Below are positions 39,980-50,175 of a DNA stretch of 64,000 nt, one piece after another. The notes beneath the pieces are model-generated. The model was not told the DNA's origin and did no database searches. It saw only the letters and a program-made list of their open reading frames with translations. Both the position numbers and the translations under genes were made by a program. Position 1 is the stretch's first letter; each line of letters starts with the position of its first letter. This DNA comes from Paracoccus shandongensis (lineage in GTDB: Bacteria > Pseudomonadota > Alphaproteobacteria > Rhodobacterales > Rhodobacteraceae): positions 88,162-152,161 of the forward strand of contig NZ_JAFLRK010000005.1 in assembly GCF_017315735.1 (NCBI RefSeq), written 5' to 3'.

Positions 39980-42382
39980 CTAATTGCCGGCACCGGCAGG
40001 CAGCCGCCAGGCCAGCACATGATCGCCCAGATCGGTGCCGATGGACCCATGCCCGCCCGCGACCAGCACCACCACCTGCCGGCCCTGGCTGTCTAGATAG
40101 GTCATGGGCGTGGCCTGCCCGCCCGCAGGCAGCCGCCCGCGCCACAGTTCCCGGCCCGTGGTCAGGTCATAGGCGCGCAGGAAGTTGTCCACCGCAGCCG
40201 CCATGAAGACCACGCCCGACCCGGTGATGACCGGCCCGCCGATTCCCGGCATCCCCAGGGGCAGGGCCAAGGGCAGCGGCGTCATGTCCATGGTGGTGCC
40301 GTTGCGGTGCTTCCAGGCGATCTCTCCGGTGCGCAGGTCGGCGCCCGCGACGAAACCCCAGGGCGGCTGCTGGCAGGGCACGCCCAGGGGCGACAGGAAC
40401 GGCCCCATTTCCACCGCATAGGGCGCCCCGGCATTGGAATTGAGCCCCTGTTCGCCCGAATTGGTGGCCTGCCCCGCTGCCTGTTCCGCAGGCACCAGGC
40501 GCGAGGTGAAGGCCAGTTGCAGCGGCATCCCGAACATCACCTGGCGGCGCGGATCGACGGCGATGCCGCCCCAGTTGAAGACGCCGAAATTGCCGGGATG
40601 GACAAGCGTGCCTTGCAGCGACGGGGGGGTATAGCGGCCTTCATAGCGCAGCTTGCGGAACTGGATCCGGCACAGCATCTGGTCGATCAGCGTCGCGCCC
40701 CACATCTGCGATTCGGTCAGCGGTTCCGGTTCAAAGGACAGGGCAGAGACAGGCTGCGTGGGGGCCGCGAAATCCTCAGGCACGGTGCCCTGGGGGGCGG
40801 GGCGTTCGGTGACGGGCAGGATCGGCTCGCCCGTCTGGCGATTCAGGACATAGACATCGCCCTGCTTGGTGGGCACCACCAGGGCGGGCACGCGGCCATC
40901 CGGCATGTCCAGGTCCAGCAGCGTGGGCTGCGCGGGCGTGTCCATGTCCCACAGGTCATGGTGGACGAACTGCCGGACCCAGCGGGCCTGCCCGGTGGCA
41001 GCATCCAGCGCCACGACCGAGGAGGAATAGGTTTCCTCGGCCTCGTTGCGGAACATGCCCAGCTGGTCGGGCGTGCGGTTGCCCATGGGCACATAGACCA
41101 GCCCCAAGTCCGGGTCCGCCGACAGGGGCGCCCAGCTGTTCGGCGAAGACGGCGTATAGGTCTGGTTCGGGTCGGTCACGTCGAAGGGCGCGGTCGCCTG
41201 CGGGTTGCCCGAATCCCAGTTCCAGAGCAGCCGCCCGTCGCGCACGTCATAGGCCCGGATCACCCCCGAGGGCGCGTTCACATCATAGTTGTCGTTCACC
41301 GCGCCGCCCACGACCAGGGCATTGCCGATGATGACCGGGGGCGAGGTCGAATAATAGAACCCCGCCTGCTTGAAGGGCATGTTGTGGATCAGGTTCAGCG
41401 CGCCCTTGTCGGCGAAATCGCTGCACAACTGCCCGGTCTGCGGGTTCAGCGCCAGCATATGCGCGTCCGAGGTCGGCATGAAGATCCGGTCGGTGCAGGG
41501 CCCCGAGGACTGTGTTTCGGCGCTGACGGCGGGGCTTTGCGGATGGTCGGTCGCGGCGGGCAGCACGGCGGGTTCCGGCGCGGCGGCGGTGGCGGCGCCG
41601 TCGCCCGGCCAATAGCTGACGCCCCGGCAGGTCTGGTGCTGGCGCTGGCTGAGGGGTTCGATGGCGGCCTTGTAGACCCAGCGTTCGGCCCCCGTGTCGG
41701 CGTCTAGCGCCACCAGCCAGTTGTGCGGCGTGCAAAGGTAAAGCGTGTTGCCCACCTTGATCGGGGTCGCCTGATAGGTCGTCTCGTCCGTGTCACCGGG
41801 CTGGCGCATGTCGCCGGTCCGGTAGGTCCAGGCGGTTTCCAGCGCGCCTACATTTTCCGCCGTGATCTGGTCCAGCGGAGAGAAACGTTGCCCGAAGCTG
41901 GTGCGCCCATAGGCCAGCCAGTCGTCCGGTCCACCGGGCGGGCCCAGGGCGGGATCGGCATTGGCGACCTGGTCGGGAAGCGCGCCGGTGATCTCGTGCG
42001 GGTCGGTGGCGAGGCTGCCCAGCAGGGCGATGCCGGTGATCGCGGTGACAGTGAACAGGGCGATCCGGCCGGGCCGGTTGCGGCCTGCGCCGATGGGCAG
42101 CAGAAGCAGCAGCCCCAGGACCAGGAACATCCCCATGCGCGAGGCCAGCGCCCACCAGTCATAGCCGGAATCAAGCCAGGACCAGACCGCCAGCGCGACC
42201 AGGAACGCGGCATAAACCCAGCGGGACCAGGGACTGCGCGCGGCGACCAGCACCGCCACCAGGATCAGCACCGCCCCAGATGCGGCGATGAACGGGCTGC
42301 CCCCCAAGGTGGCAAGATAGACACCCCCTGCCAGAAGAACGGCACCGATGAGGGCGAAAGCCAAGGTGATGATGATGCGCAT
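39980..42382 (-). CDS. Membrane-bound PQQ-dependent dehydrogenase, glucose/quinate type
   Basis: 800 residues. The first 130 hold four to five membrane helices, then a large periplasmic propeller with the family signatures DDWLAYGRTSFGQRFSPL, WVYKAAIEPL, CRGVSYWPGDG and PVITGSGVVFMAAAVDNFLR. It oxidises glucose, quinate or shikimate in the periplasm and passes electrons to ubiquinone; cofactors are PQQ and Ca or Mg. The PQQ biosynthesis cluster lies 7.6 kb away. It follows aglK by 99 bases on the same strand, so it may be expressed with the alpha-glucoside genes. The exact substrate is not fixed. Confidence 0.88.
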   Translation of the reverse strand: MRIIITLAFALIGAVLLAGGVYLATLGGSPFIAASGAVLILVAVLVAARSPWSRWVYAAFLVALAVWSWLDSGYDWWALASRMGMFLVLGLLLLLPIGAGRNRPGRIALFTVTAITGIALLGSLATDPHEITGALPDQVANADPALGPPGGPDDWLAYGRTSFGQRFSPLDQITAENVGALETAWTYRTGDMRQPGDTDETTYQATPIKVGNTLYLCTPHNWLVALDADTGAERWVYKAAIEPLSQRQHQTCRGVSYWPGDGAATAAAPEPAVLPAATDHPQSPAVSAETQSSGPCTDRIFMPTSDAHMLALNPQTGQLCSDFADKGALNLIHNMPFKQAGFYYSTSPPVIIGNALVVGGAVNDNYDVNAPSGVIRAYDVRDGRLLWNWDSGNPQATAPFDVTDPNQTYTPSSPNSWAPLSADPDLGLVYVPMGNRTPDQLGMFRNEAEETYSSSVVALDAATGQARWVRQFVHHDLWDMDTPAQPTLLDLDMPDGRVPALVVPTKQGDVYVLNRQTGEPILPVTERPAPQGTVPEDFAAPTQPVSALSFEPEPLTESQMWGATLIDQMLCRIQFRKLRYEGRYTPPSLQGTLVHPGNFGVFNWGGIAVDPRRQVMFGMPLQLAFTSRLVPAEQAAGQATNSGEQGLNSNAGAPYAVEMGPFLSPLGVPCQQPPWGFVAGADLRTGEIAWKHRNGTTMDMTPLPLALPLGMPGIGGPVITGSGVVFMAAAVDNFLRAYDLTTGRELWRGRLPAGGQATPMTYLDSQGRQVVVLVAGGHGSIGTDLGDHVLAWRLPAGAGN

Positions 42383-42481
42383 GTCTGTCCCCTTTGAACC
42401 CGAACCGGGACAGGCGAGCATGGTTCCCGGGAAATTCGGAAGCCCTGCCATGCGCCTTGTGCAAACTGCCGGCCTTGGCCG

Positions 42482-43627
42482 TCAGGCGGGAAGATGCGCC
42501 CCCACGGATGCGCGCGGCTGGTAGGGCGGCAGATCCACCCCGTCGCGATACAGCAACGACCGCCCGTCGTGGAACAGGTGCAGCGCGGCGGGGTCGGCGG
42601 TCAGGCGCACGGTCCGGCCGTTCAGGCCGGGATGGATGCCGGGCAGCTTGGCGATGACCGGAACGGTGTCGCCGCGCGTGCCGAAGTAAAGCAGCGTCAC
42701 CTCGCCCAGGGCCTCGGTCAGGTCCACGGTGCCCTCGAACAGGGCGGGACCGTCCGTTTCGCGCATGTCCTCGGGGCGGACGCCCAGGTTGACGCGCATC
42801 CCCTCGTCCCCCGCGCGAGTCGGGATGGCCACAAGCGCGGTGCCGCCGTCGTCCAGTTGCACGGTGGTCGTGGCGCCGGTGGCGGCGACACGGCCCGGCA
42901 GCAGGTTCATCGCCGGGCTGCCGATGAACCCTGCGACGAATTCGTTCACCGGGCGCTCATACAGTTCCAGCGGCGCGCCGACCTGGGCGATGCCGCCGCC
43001 CGCCAGCACGACGATGCGGTCGGCCAGGGTCATCGCCTCGGTCTGGTCATGGGTGACATAGATCATCGTGCGGTCGGGCATGGCGGCCTTCAGCTGCGCG
43101 ATCTCGATGCGGGTCGCCACGCGCAGGGCGGCGTCCAGGTTCGACAAGGGCTCGTCGAACAGATAAACCTTGGGGTCGCGCACGATGGCCCGGCCGATGG
43201 CGACCCGCTGGCGCTGGCCCCCCGACAGGGCCTTGGGCAGGCGGTCCAGATAGGGCGTCAGTTGCAGCATCCGGCCCGCGCGGTCAGTAGCCGCCTGAAC
43301 CTCGGCCTTGGACTTGCCCGCGATCTTCAGGGCAAAGGCCATGTTGTCGCGCACCGTCATGTGCGGATACAGCGCATAGGACTGGAACACCATGGCGATG
43401 CCGCGCTGGCTGGGCGGGATGTCGTTCATCCGCTGCCCGTCGATGTCCAGCGTGCCGCTGCTGATCCGTTCCAGCCCCGCGATCATGCGCAGCAGGGTGG
43501 ATTTCCCGCAGCCCGAGGGGCCGACGAAGACGATGAACTCGCCCGACCGGATGTCCAGGTCGATGCCCTTCAGGACATGCACGTCGCCATAGGACTTGGC
43601 GACATCGGTCAGTTTCAGATCGGCCAT
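42482..43627 (-). CDS. aglK: Alpha-glucoside ABC transporter ATP-binding protein AglK
   Basis: 381 residues of the UgpC/MalK type. Walker A GPSGCGKST is near residue 37, the signature LSGGQRQRVAIGRA near 135, Walker B VYLFDEPLSNLD, and the switch His in VTHDQTEAM. A C-terminal regulatory OB-type domain follows from about 240. It energises uptake by AglF/AglG. It lies 33 bases after aglA and is the last agl gene. The assignment as AglK rather than another sugar importer follows from the operon order. Confidence 0.9.
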   Translation of the reverse strand: MADLKLTDVAKSYGDVHVLKGIDLDIRSGEFIVFVGPSGCGKSTLLRMIAGLERISSGTLDIDGQRMNDIPPSQRGIAMVFQSYALYPHMTVRDNMAFALKIAGKSKAEVQAATDRAGRMLQLTPYLDRLPKALSGGQRQRVAIGRAIVRDPKVYLFDEPLSNLDAALRVATRIEIAQLKAAMPDRTMIYVTHDQTEAMTLADRIVVLAGGGIAQVGAPLELYERPVNEFVAGFIGSPAMNLLPGRVAATGATTTVQLDDGGTALVAIPTRAGDEGMRVNLGVRPEDMRETDGPALFEGTVDLTEALGEVTLLYFGTRGDTVPVIAKLPGIHPGLNGRTVRLTADPAALHLFHDGRSLLYRDGVDLPPYQPRASVGAHLPA

Positions 43628-43660
43628 CGGCGTTCCCCCCTTGCCTGTTACGCGTGAACC

Positions 43661-45196
<1,536 letters not shown>

Positions 45197-45199
45197 GTC

Positions 45200-46336
45200 T
45201 CATCCACCTTTCACGGACCCGGCCAGAAGGCCGCGGACCAGATATTTCTGCATCGCGAAGAACACGAGCAGCGGCACCGCGATCGAGATGAAGGCCGAGG
45301 TGGCGAGGATTTCCCATTCGCCCCCCTTGGATCCCATCAATTCGCGCAGCACGCCGGTCATGACCAACTGCTCGCGTGTATTGCCAAGGAAGACGGTCGC
45401 CACAAGCAGGTCGTTCCAGACCCACAGGAACTGGAAGATCGCAAACGACGCCAGGGCGGGAAAGGACAAGGGCAGGATGATCTTGCGGAAGATCTGGAAT
45501 TCGGTCGCGCCGTCCACGCGGGCGGATTCAATGACCTCGCGCGGCAGGCCGGCCATGTAGTTGCGCAGCAGATAGATCGCCAGCGGCAGGCCGAAGCCGG
45601 TATGGGCCAGCCAGATGCCCAGGTATCCCTTGCCGATCCCCAGATCGTTGTGCAGCCGCAACAGCGGGATCAGCGCCACCTGCAGGGGCACGACCAGCAA
45701 GCCCACCACGGCGGCGGTCAGGATGGCGCGGCCCGGAAACTCCATCCAGGCCAGGGCATAGGCCGCGAAGGCCGCGATCAGGATGGGGATCACGGTGGCG
45801 GGGATCGTCACCGTCAGCGTGTTCATGAAGGCCCGGCCCAGGCCTTCGGCGGTCAGGACGCGGTTGTAGTTTTCCGTGGTCAGCCGGGCGGGCGCGCCGG
45901 TGGTGACGAAGATCCGCTCTCCCCTGCGCATCTCGAAGGGGGTGGGCGAGGTCAGGCGGTATGTGCCGTCGGCGGCCACGGTCAATTGCCAGCCGTCCTC
46001 GATCTCGGTCGTGTCGCCGGGCGCGAAGGCGGCGGGTTCGCGGGCGCGGGTGCCCCAGCCGATCAGGCTCTGGCCCTCCTCCAGCACGGTGCCTTCTATG
46101 ACATAAAGCCCGTCCTCTTGGACCGCGTCGTCGCCGGTCCCGGTGCGCACGAAGCCCGTGGCCTCCTGCGCGGAAAAGGACTGCCACCAGCCCGAGGTCA
46201 GGATCTGGTCCCGGTCGCGGAAGGACGACACCAGCAGCCCCAGCGTCGGGATCGTCCACAGCAGGACCAGCAGGAAGGCCGCGATGTTCACGGCCCAGAC
46301 CAGCGAGGATTTCTGTCCGGCCATGCCCTCCATCAC
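45200..46336 (-). CDS. aglG: Alpha-glucoside ABC transporter permease AglG
   Basis: 378 residues, longer than a usual MalG-type permease because a periplasmic loop of about 100 residues (around 50-150) sits between the first and second helices, as in AglG. Six membrane helices are visible. The EAA loop reads EVIESARVDGATEFQIFRKI. It pairs with AglF. The start GTG at 46336 overlaps the aglF stop (GTGA), with an ATG immediately after it as alternative. Confidence 0.88.
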   Translation of the reverse strand: MMEGMAGQKSSLVWAVNIAAFLLVLLWTIPTLGLLVSSFRDRDQILTSGWWQSFSAQEATGFVRTGTGDDAVQEDGLYVIEGTVLEEGQSLIGWGTRAREPAAFAPGDTTEIEDGWQLTVAADGTYRLTSPTPFEMRRGERIFVTTGAPARLTTENYNRVLTAEGLGRAFMNTLTVTIPATVIPILIAAFAAYALAWMEFPGRAILTAAVVGLLVVPLQVALIPLLRLHNDLGIGKGYLGIWLAHTGFGLPLAIYLLRNYMAGLPREVIESARVDGATEFQIFRKIILPLSFPALASFAIFQFLWVWNDLLVATVFLGNTREQLVMTGVLRELMGSKGGEWEILATSAFISIAVPLLVFFAMQKYLVRGLLAGSVKGG

Positions 46337-47328
46337 CGCACCTCCCTGCGCACGTTGAGCATGTTCCAGATCATGATGGGCGTCACCAGCAGCATCAGGA
46401 TGATGGCGATGGCCGATCCGCGCCCGTAATCGGGCGTGCCCCGGAACATCCAGTCATACATCAGGTTCGCCAGCACCTGCGTGCCCCATTGCCCGTTGGT
46501 CATCACGAACACGATGTCGAAGACCTTCAGGACCACGATGGTGATGGTGGTCCAGACGACCGCGATGGTGCCCATGATCTGGGGCACCTTGATCCTGAAG
46601 AACACCTGCCAGGGGGATGCGCCGTCCAGGATCGCGGCCTCGATGGTTTCCTCGGGGATGCCGCGCAGGGCGGCGGACAGGATCACCATCGCAAAGCCCG
46701 TCTGGATCCAGACCAGCACCACCATCAGGAAGAAGTTGTTCCAGGGAATCAGCGTCAGCCACAGCTGCGGGCCGCCGCCAAGCGCCTGCACGATGGCGTT
46801 CAGCAGGCCGATCTGGGCCTCGCCCGGTTCGCGGTATTCATAGATGAACTTCCAGATCACCCCCGCGCCCACGAAGCTGATCGCCATGGGCATGAAGATC
46901 AGCGACTTGCCGATATTGCCCCATTTCAGCCGGTCGGTCAGCTGCGCCGCGATCAGCCCGAACAGCGTGGACAGCGCGGGCACCACCAGCAGCCAGACCA
47001 GGTTGTTGCGCATCGATTCGCGGAACTTGCCGTCGCCCATCAGCCAGGCATAGTTCGACCCGCCCACGAATTCCGTGCCGCGCGCGTTGTGGACCGACCG
47101 CCACAGGCTGTCGAAGATCGGATAAACCAGATAGACGCCCAGAAACAGGATCGCGGGGCCCAGAAACAGCCAAGGCCGGATCTGGTTGGCCTTGCGGATG
47201 TTGTCGCCCGCATCCGGCCCGCGCGGGGGATAGATGCGGTCCAGCACCCAGTTCGATCCCCAGAACCAGGCCACGCAGCCGAAGACGCCGATCGCGATGG
47301 TGCTGACGGCCAGCCAGAACAGTTCCAT
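46333..47328 (-). CDS. aglF: Alpha-glucoside ABC transporter permease AglF
   Basis: 331 residues of a MalF-like permease, with an extra N-terminal helix (ELFWLAVSTIAIGVFGCVAW) and about six further helices. The EAA loop EETIEAAILDGASPWQVFFR is present. With AglG it makes the transport channel. I placed the start at ATG 47328; a GTG at 47355 is also in frame but adds nothing conserved. It follows aglE by 59 bases. Confidence 0.9.
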   Translation of the reverse strand: MELFWLAVSTIAIGVFGCVAWFWGSNWVLDRIYPPRGPDAGDNIRKANQIRPWLFLGPAILFLGVYLVYPIFDSLWRSVHNARGTEFVGGSNYAWLMGDGKFRESMRNNLVWLLVVPALSTLFGLIAAQLTDRLKWGNIGKSLIFMPMAISFVGAGVIWKFIYEYREPGEAQIGLLNAIVQALGGGPQLWLTLIPWNNFFLMVVLVWIQTGFAMVILSAALRGIPEETIEAAILDGASPWQVFFRIKVPQIMGTIAVVWTTITIVVLKVFDIVFVMTNGQWGTQVLANLMYDWMFRGTPDYGRGSAIAIILMLLVTPIMIWNMLNVRREVR

Positions 47329-47387
47329 GCCGGAAAACCCCCGAACCCGTGACACGGCGCGGCGGCGGTTCCGCCGCGCCCAAGGCG

Positions 47388-48743
47388 TTACTTCAGCGTG
47401 GCCCAGGTCTGCTGGATGCGGTCGGCCACGTCCTGCGCCGATGCGCCGCCCACGAAATCGACCATGCCCGTCCAGAAGGCCCCCGCGCCCACCGCGCCGG
47501 GCATCAGGTCCGACCCGTCAAAGCGGAAGGTGGTCGCGTCCAGCAGGATCTGGCCCATCTTGCGCTGCGTCTCTCCGGCATAGGCCTCCATGTTGACGGC
47601 GGTATAGGGCGTGGTGAAGCCCGATTGCGCCATCCACAGCTCATGGGCGGCGGGCGTCTGCAGGAACTCGATGAAGGCCAGGGCCACGGGATTGTCGGTG
47701 AAGACCCCGAACAGCGTGCCGCCGCCCAGCACCGGCTGGCCCAGGCTGCCATCGGCGGGGGCGGGGAAATAGAAGAAATCGTAATCCTCGCCCTCGACCG
47801 TGCCCTCGGGGAAGAAGGACGGGATGAAGCTTGCCTGCCGGTGCATGTAGCAGCCGGGCGGGCTTGCGAACAGACCGGCCGGGCTTTCGCGGAAATCGTT
47901 CGACGCAACGGATGCCGCGCCGCCCGCGACGAAATCGTCGTTCTTGGCGAACCAGCCGAATTCCTCGATGGCCTTGACGACCTTGGGATCGTTGAAGGGC
48001 AGCGCGTTGGTGGTCCAGGCGTCGTAATCCTCGGGGGTGTTCAGCCGCAGCATCAGATCCTCGACCCAGTCGGTCGCGGGCCAGCCGGTCGCCCCGCCCG
48101 AGGCCAGGCCGATGCACCACGGCGTCTCGCCATCGGCGGCGATCTGTTCGGTCAGCGCGCGCAGATCCTCATAGGTTTCGGGGATCTCGTATCCCCCGTC
48201 CTCGAAGTTTTCCGGCACATACCAGACCAGCGACTTCACGTCCGCCTTGTAGGGGAAGGCGAACATCTTTTCCGCCCCGTCCCGGCCCGCATAGGTGCCA
48301 AGCGCGGCCCAGCTGTCGCCCGCCGCATAATTGTCGCGCACCCATTGGGCAGTGTCGTCGCCCAGATCCTTCAGGTATCCCTTGGCGGCCAGTTCGGCGG
48401 CCAGGCCCGGCTGCGGCAGCACGCCGATATCGGGGGGCGATCCGGCCTCGCTGTCGATGACGATCTGCTGCTCGAAGCTGGTCGAGCCGGAATAGTTCAC
48501 CTTCGCCCCCGTCGCATCCTCGAAATAGGCGGCGATCGAGGTGAACAGCTCCTGGTCGGGGCCCATCCAGGGGGCCAGGATCGACACGCTTTTCCCCTTG
48601 AGATCCGCATGGGCCGCGCCGAAATCCTCGAGGCTTTTCCAGTTGATGCGGTCGTCGCTGCCTTTCTCGATGACCAGTTGCGCCTGCGCGCCCCCGGCCA
48701 GCAGCGCGGCCATGGCCACGGTGATGTAGAACGATGGTTTCAC
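47388..48743 (-). CDS. aglE: Alpha-glucoside ABC transporter binding protein AglE
   Basis: 451 residues of a periplasmic solute-binding protein with a clear signal peptide (VKPSFYITVAMAALLAGG, cleavage after AQA). The body is of the AglE/MalE class: ILAPWMGPDQELFTSI, SFEQQIVIDSEAGSPPDI, and KSLVWYVPENFEDGGY. The start is a GTG at 48743 with AGGGGGGA ahead. It is the first gene of the agl operon. An inverted repeat (48797-48818) lies just upstream. No AglR gene is adjacent. Confidence 0.92.
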   Translation of the reverse strand: MKPSFYITVAMAALLAGGAQAQLVIEKGSDDRINWKSLEDFGAAHADLKGKSVSILAPWMGPDQELFTSIAAYFEDATGAKVNYSGSTSFEQQIVIDSEAGSPPDIGVLPQPGLAAELAAKGYLKDLGDDTAQWVRDNYAAGDSWAALGTYAGRDGAEKMFAFPYKADVKSLVWYVPENFEDGGYEIPETYEDLRALTEQIAADGETPWCIGLASGGATGWPATDWVEDLMLRLNTPEDYDAWTTNALPFNDPKVVKAIEEFGWFAKNDDFVAGGAASVASNDFRESPAGLFASPPGCYMHRQASFIPSFFPEGTVEGEDYDFFYFPAPADGSLGQPVLGGGTLFGVFTDNPVALAFIEFLQTPAAHELWMAQSGFTTPYTAVNMEAYAGETQRKMGQILLDATTFRFDGSDLMPGAVGAGAFWTGMVDFVGGASAQDVADRIQQTWATLK

Positions 48744-48796
48744 GTCTTTTCCCCCCTGTTCGCAACCTGCGTGCGAGCCTTTGGCAAGATGGTCGC

Positions 48797-48818
48797 TTGA
48801 CAAGCCCCGTCCTGTCAA
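48797..48818. promoter_or_regulatory. TTGACA-N10-TGTCAA inverted repeat upstream of aglE
   Basis: Perfect 6-base inverted repeat, 54 bases ahead of the aglE start and 4 bases after the metallohydrolase stop. Read on the minus strand TTGACA could double as a -35 box, but no good -10 was seen 17 bases on. Candidate operator or promoter of the agl operon. Confidence 0.4.
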
Positions 48819-48822
48819 ACCC

Positions 48823-49881
48823 TTACTCCCATTCCAGTTCCTTGAAGGCGGCGGTGGCGTCGCGCGCGACGGAGTCGGGGAAGGACGCCCAGTTCCCCGC
48901 GAAAGGCTGCAAGCCGTCCACGATGGCGGGCACCGCCTGGGACAGGGGCAGGCCCGCACGGACCGCCTGGCGCGTGTGATGGGCCAGGGCCGTCAGGAAG
49001 TCGCGCTGCGCCGTGACCGCATCGCGCCAGTCCGCCGCCACCGGACCATGGCCGGGCACAACGGGGCCGCCGGGCTGCGGCACCGCCATCCAGTCCAGCC
49101 AGCCGGGCAGCGATCCGTCCACGATGGGCGTCAGCCCGCGGAACACCAGGTCGCCCGCGAACAGCGTGCCGGTGGCGCTGTCGCGCACCGTCAGGTCGTT
49201 GTCGCTGTGCGCGGGGCCGGTGGCCGTCAGCGTCAGGACGCGCCCGCCCAGGTCGATTTCCAGCCGGTCCGCGACTGCCACGTCCGGCAGCGCCACCCGC
49301 GTGCCGATCATCGGCCCGGGGCCGTAAAGCCGGGTCAGGTTGTCCAGATAGGCCGGGCCGCGCGCTTGCAGGGCATCGGCCAGCTTTTCATGGCCGATGA
49401 CGGCGGCGCCCGCTTCGCGGAAGACCTCGGCCCCGAAGGCGTGGTCGGGATGCATGTGGGTAAGAACCAGATGGCTGATCGGCTTGTCGCTGACGGCCCG
49501 GATGGCCGCGAACAGCGCCTGCCCCTGCGCGCGGGACGCCCCCGCGTCGATCACCGCGATGCTGTCGCGGCCCACGACAAAGCCCAGGTTTGCGATCCAG
49601 CCGTCGGGGCTATCCTCGAACTGCGCGACCTGGCCCAGGTGGACATTGACGCCGGGGGCCACCGCCGCGACCGGCAGGGCGGGCAGGCCGGACAGGGGCA
49701 GGCAGGACAATCCGCCCTGGACCAGCGGGGCATGGTCCGCCAGCCAGCCTTCAGCGATTCGCGGCGCCTCGGCCGCGCATTGGTCAATGCTGGCGAAGGG
49801 TTGGCCGGCCAGCGTCACGGGCCCGCAGGTGGGCACCTCTCCGGCAAGGCAGGCGGATAAAACAACGAGGAACATTGCCAC
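48823..49881 (-). CDS. Quinoprotein relay system zinc metallohydrolase (SoxH-like)
   Basis: 352 residues of a metallo-beta-lactamase-fold hydrolase with a signal peptide (MFLVVLSACLAG). The zinc motif LTHMHPDHAFG and later VVPGHGP are present. It matches the SoxH-related proteins that travel with PQQ enzymes (quinoprotein relay system zinc metallohydrolase 1 or 2). It diverges from pqqA, sharing the promoter region. The function is unproven but it is periplasmic and may handle a quinoprotein-related substrate. The start is either GTG at 49881 (GGGA ahead) or ATG at 49875. Confidence 0.82.
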   Translation of the reverse strand: MAMFLVVLSACLAGEVPTCGPVTLAGQPFASIDQCAAEAPRIAEGWLADHAPLVQGGLSCLPLSGLPALPVAAVAPGVNVHLGQVAQFEDSPDGWIANLGFVVGRDSIAVIDAGASRAQGQALFAAIRAVSDKPISHLVLTHMHPDHAFGAEVFREAGAAVIGHEKLADALQARGPAYLDNLTRLYGPGPMIGTRVALPDVAVADRLEIDLGGRVLTLTATGPAHSDNDLTVRDSATGTLFAGDLVFRGLTPIVDGSLPGWLDWMAVPQPGGPVVPGHGPVAADWRDAVTAQRDFLTALAHHTRQAVRAGLPLSQAVPAIVDGLQPFAGNWASFPDSVARDATAAFKELEWE

Positions 49882-49938
49882 ATTTTCCCGGCAGGGGCCG
49901 CAAGGCGTAACTTTCCGTTGTATGCGACCTTAGTCCTG

Positions 49939-49966
49939 TTGAATCGCGTTGTCTCTGCTCTAACAT
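49939..49966 (+). promoter_or_regulatory. Candidate promoter for pqqA
   Basis: TTGAAT at 49939-49944 and TAACAT at 49961-49966 with a 16-base gap, each matching the housekeeping consensus at four of six positions. It would start transcription about 40 bases before pqqA. The divergent gene 49881 begins nearby on the other side. Medium-low confidence. Confidence 0.4.
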
Positions 49967-50011
49967 GACACACAGTCGCCAGACCGGCGGCCGTGGATTT
50001 GGAGGAAATGC

Positions 50012-50104
50012 ATGGCTTGGACTAAACCCACCCTGAAAGAAATCGCCTGCGGCATGGAAATCAACATGTACGCCCCGGCCGAGGACGAGCCCGTCCTGTT
50101 CTGA
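50012..50104 (+). CDS. pqqA: PQQ precursor peptide PqqA
   Basis: 30 residues, the ribosomal precursor of PQQ. Its glutamate and tyrosine, Glu16 and Tyr20 (EINMY), are cross-linked to make the cofactor, at the conserved three-residue spacing. The opening MAWTKPTLKEI is typical. A GGAGG site at 50001-50005 gives strong translation. Followed by a hairpin terminator before pqqB, which lets pqqA be made in excess over the enzymes. Too short for most automated gene calls. Confidence 0.97.
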   Translation: MAWTKPTLKEIACGMEINMYAPAEDEPVLF

Positions 50105-50129
50105 GGCACCCGCTTCAGGCATCATGAAC

Positions 50130-50162
50130 GGCCCCGTCCGAGGCAATCGGGCGGGGTCTTTT
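50130..50162 (+). terminator. Partial terminator between pqqA and pqqB
   Basis: A 12-bp stem (GGCCCCGTCCGA with TCGGGCGGGGTC, two G-U pairs) around a GGCAA loop, followed by TTTT. It stands 25 bases after pqqA and 13 before pqqB. It should end most pqqA transcripts and let some read through to pqqBCDE. Confidence 0.85.
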
Positions 50163-50175
50163 CGTCAGGGGGATC

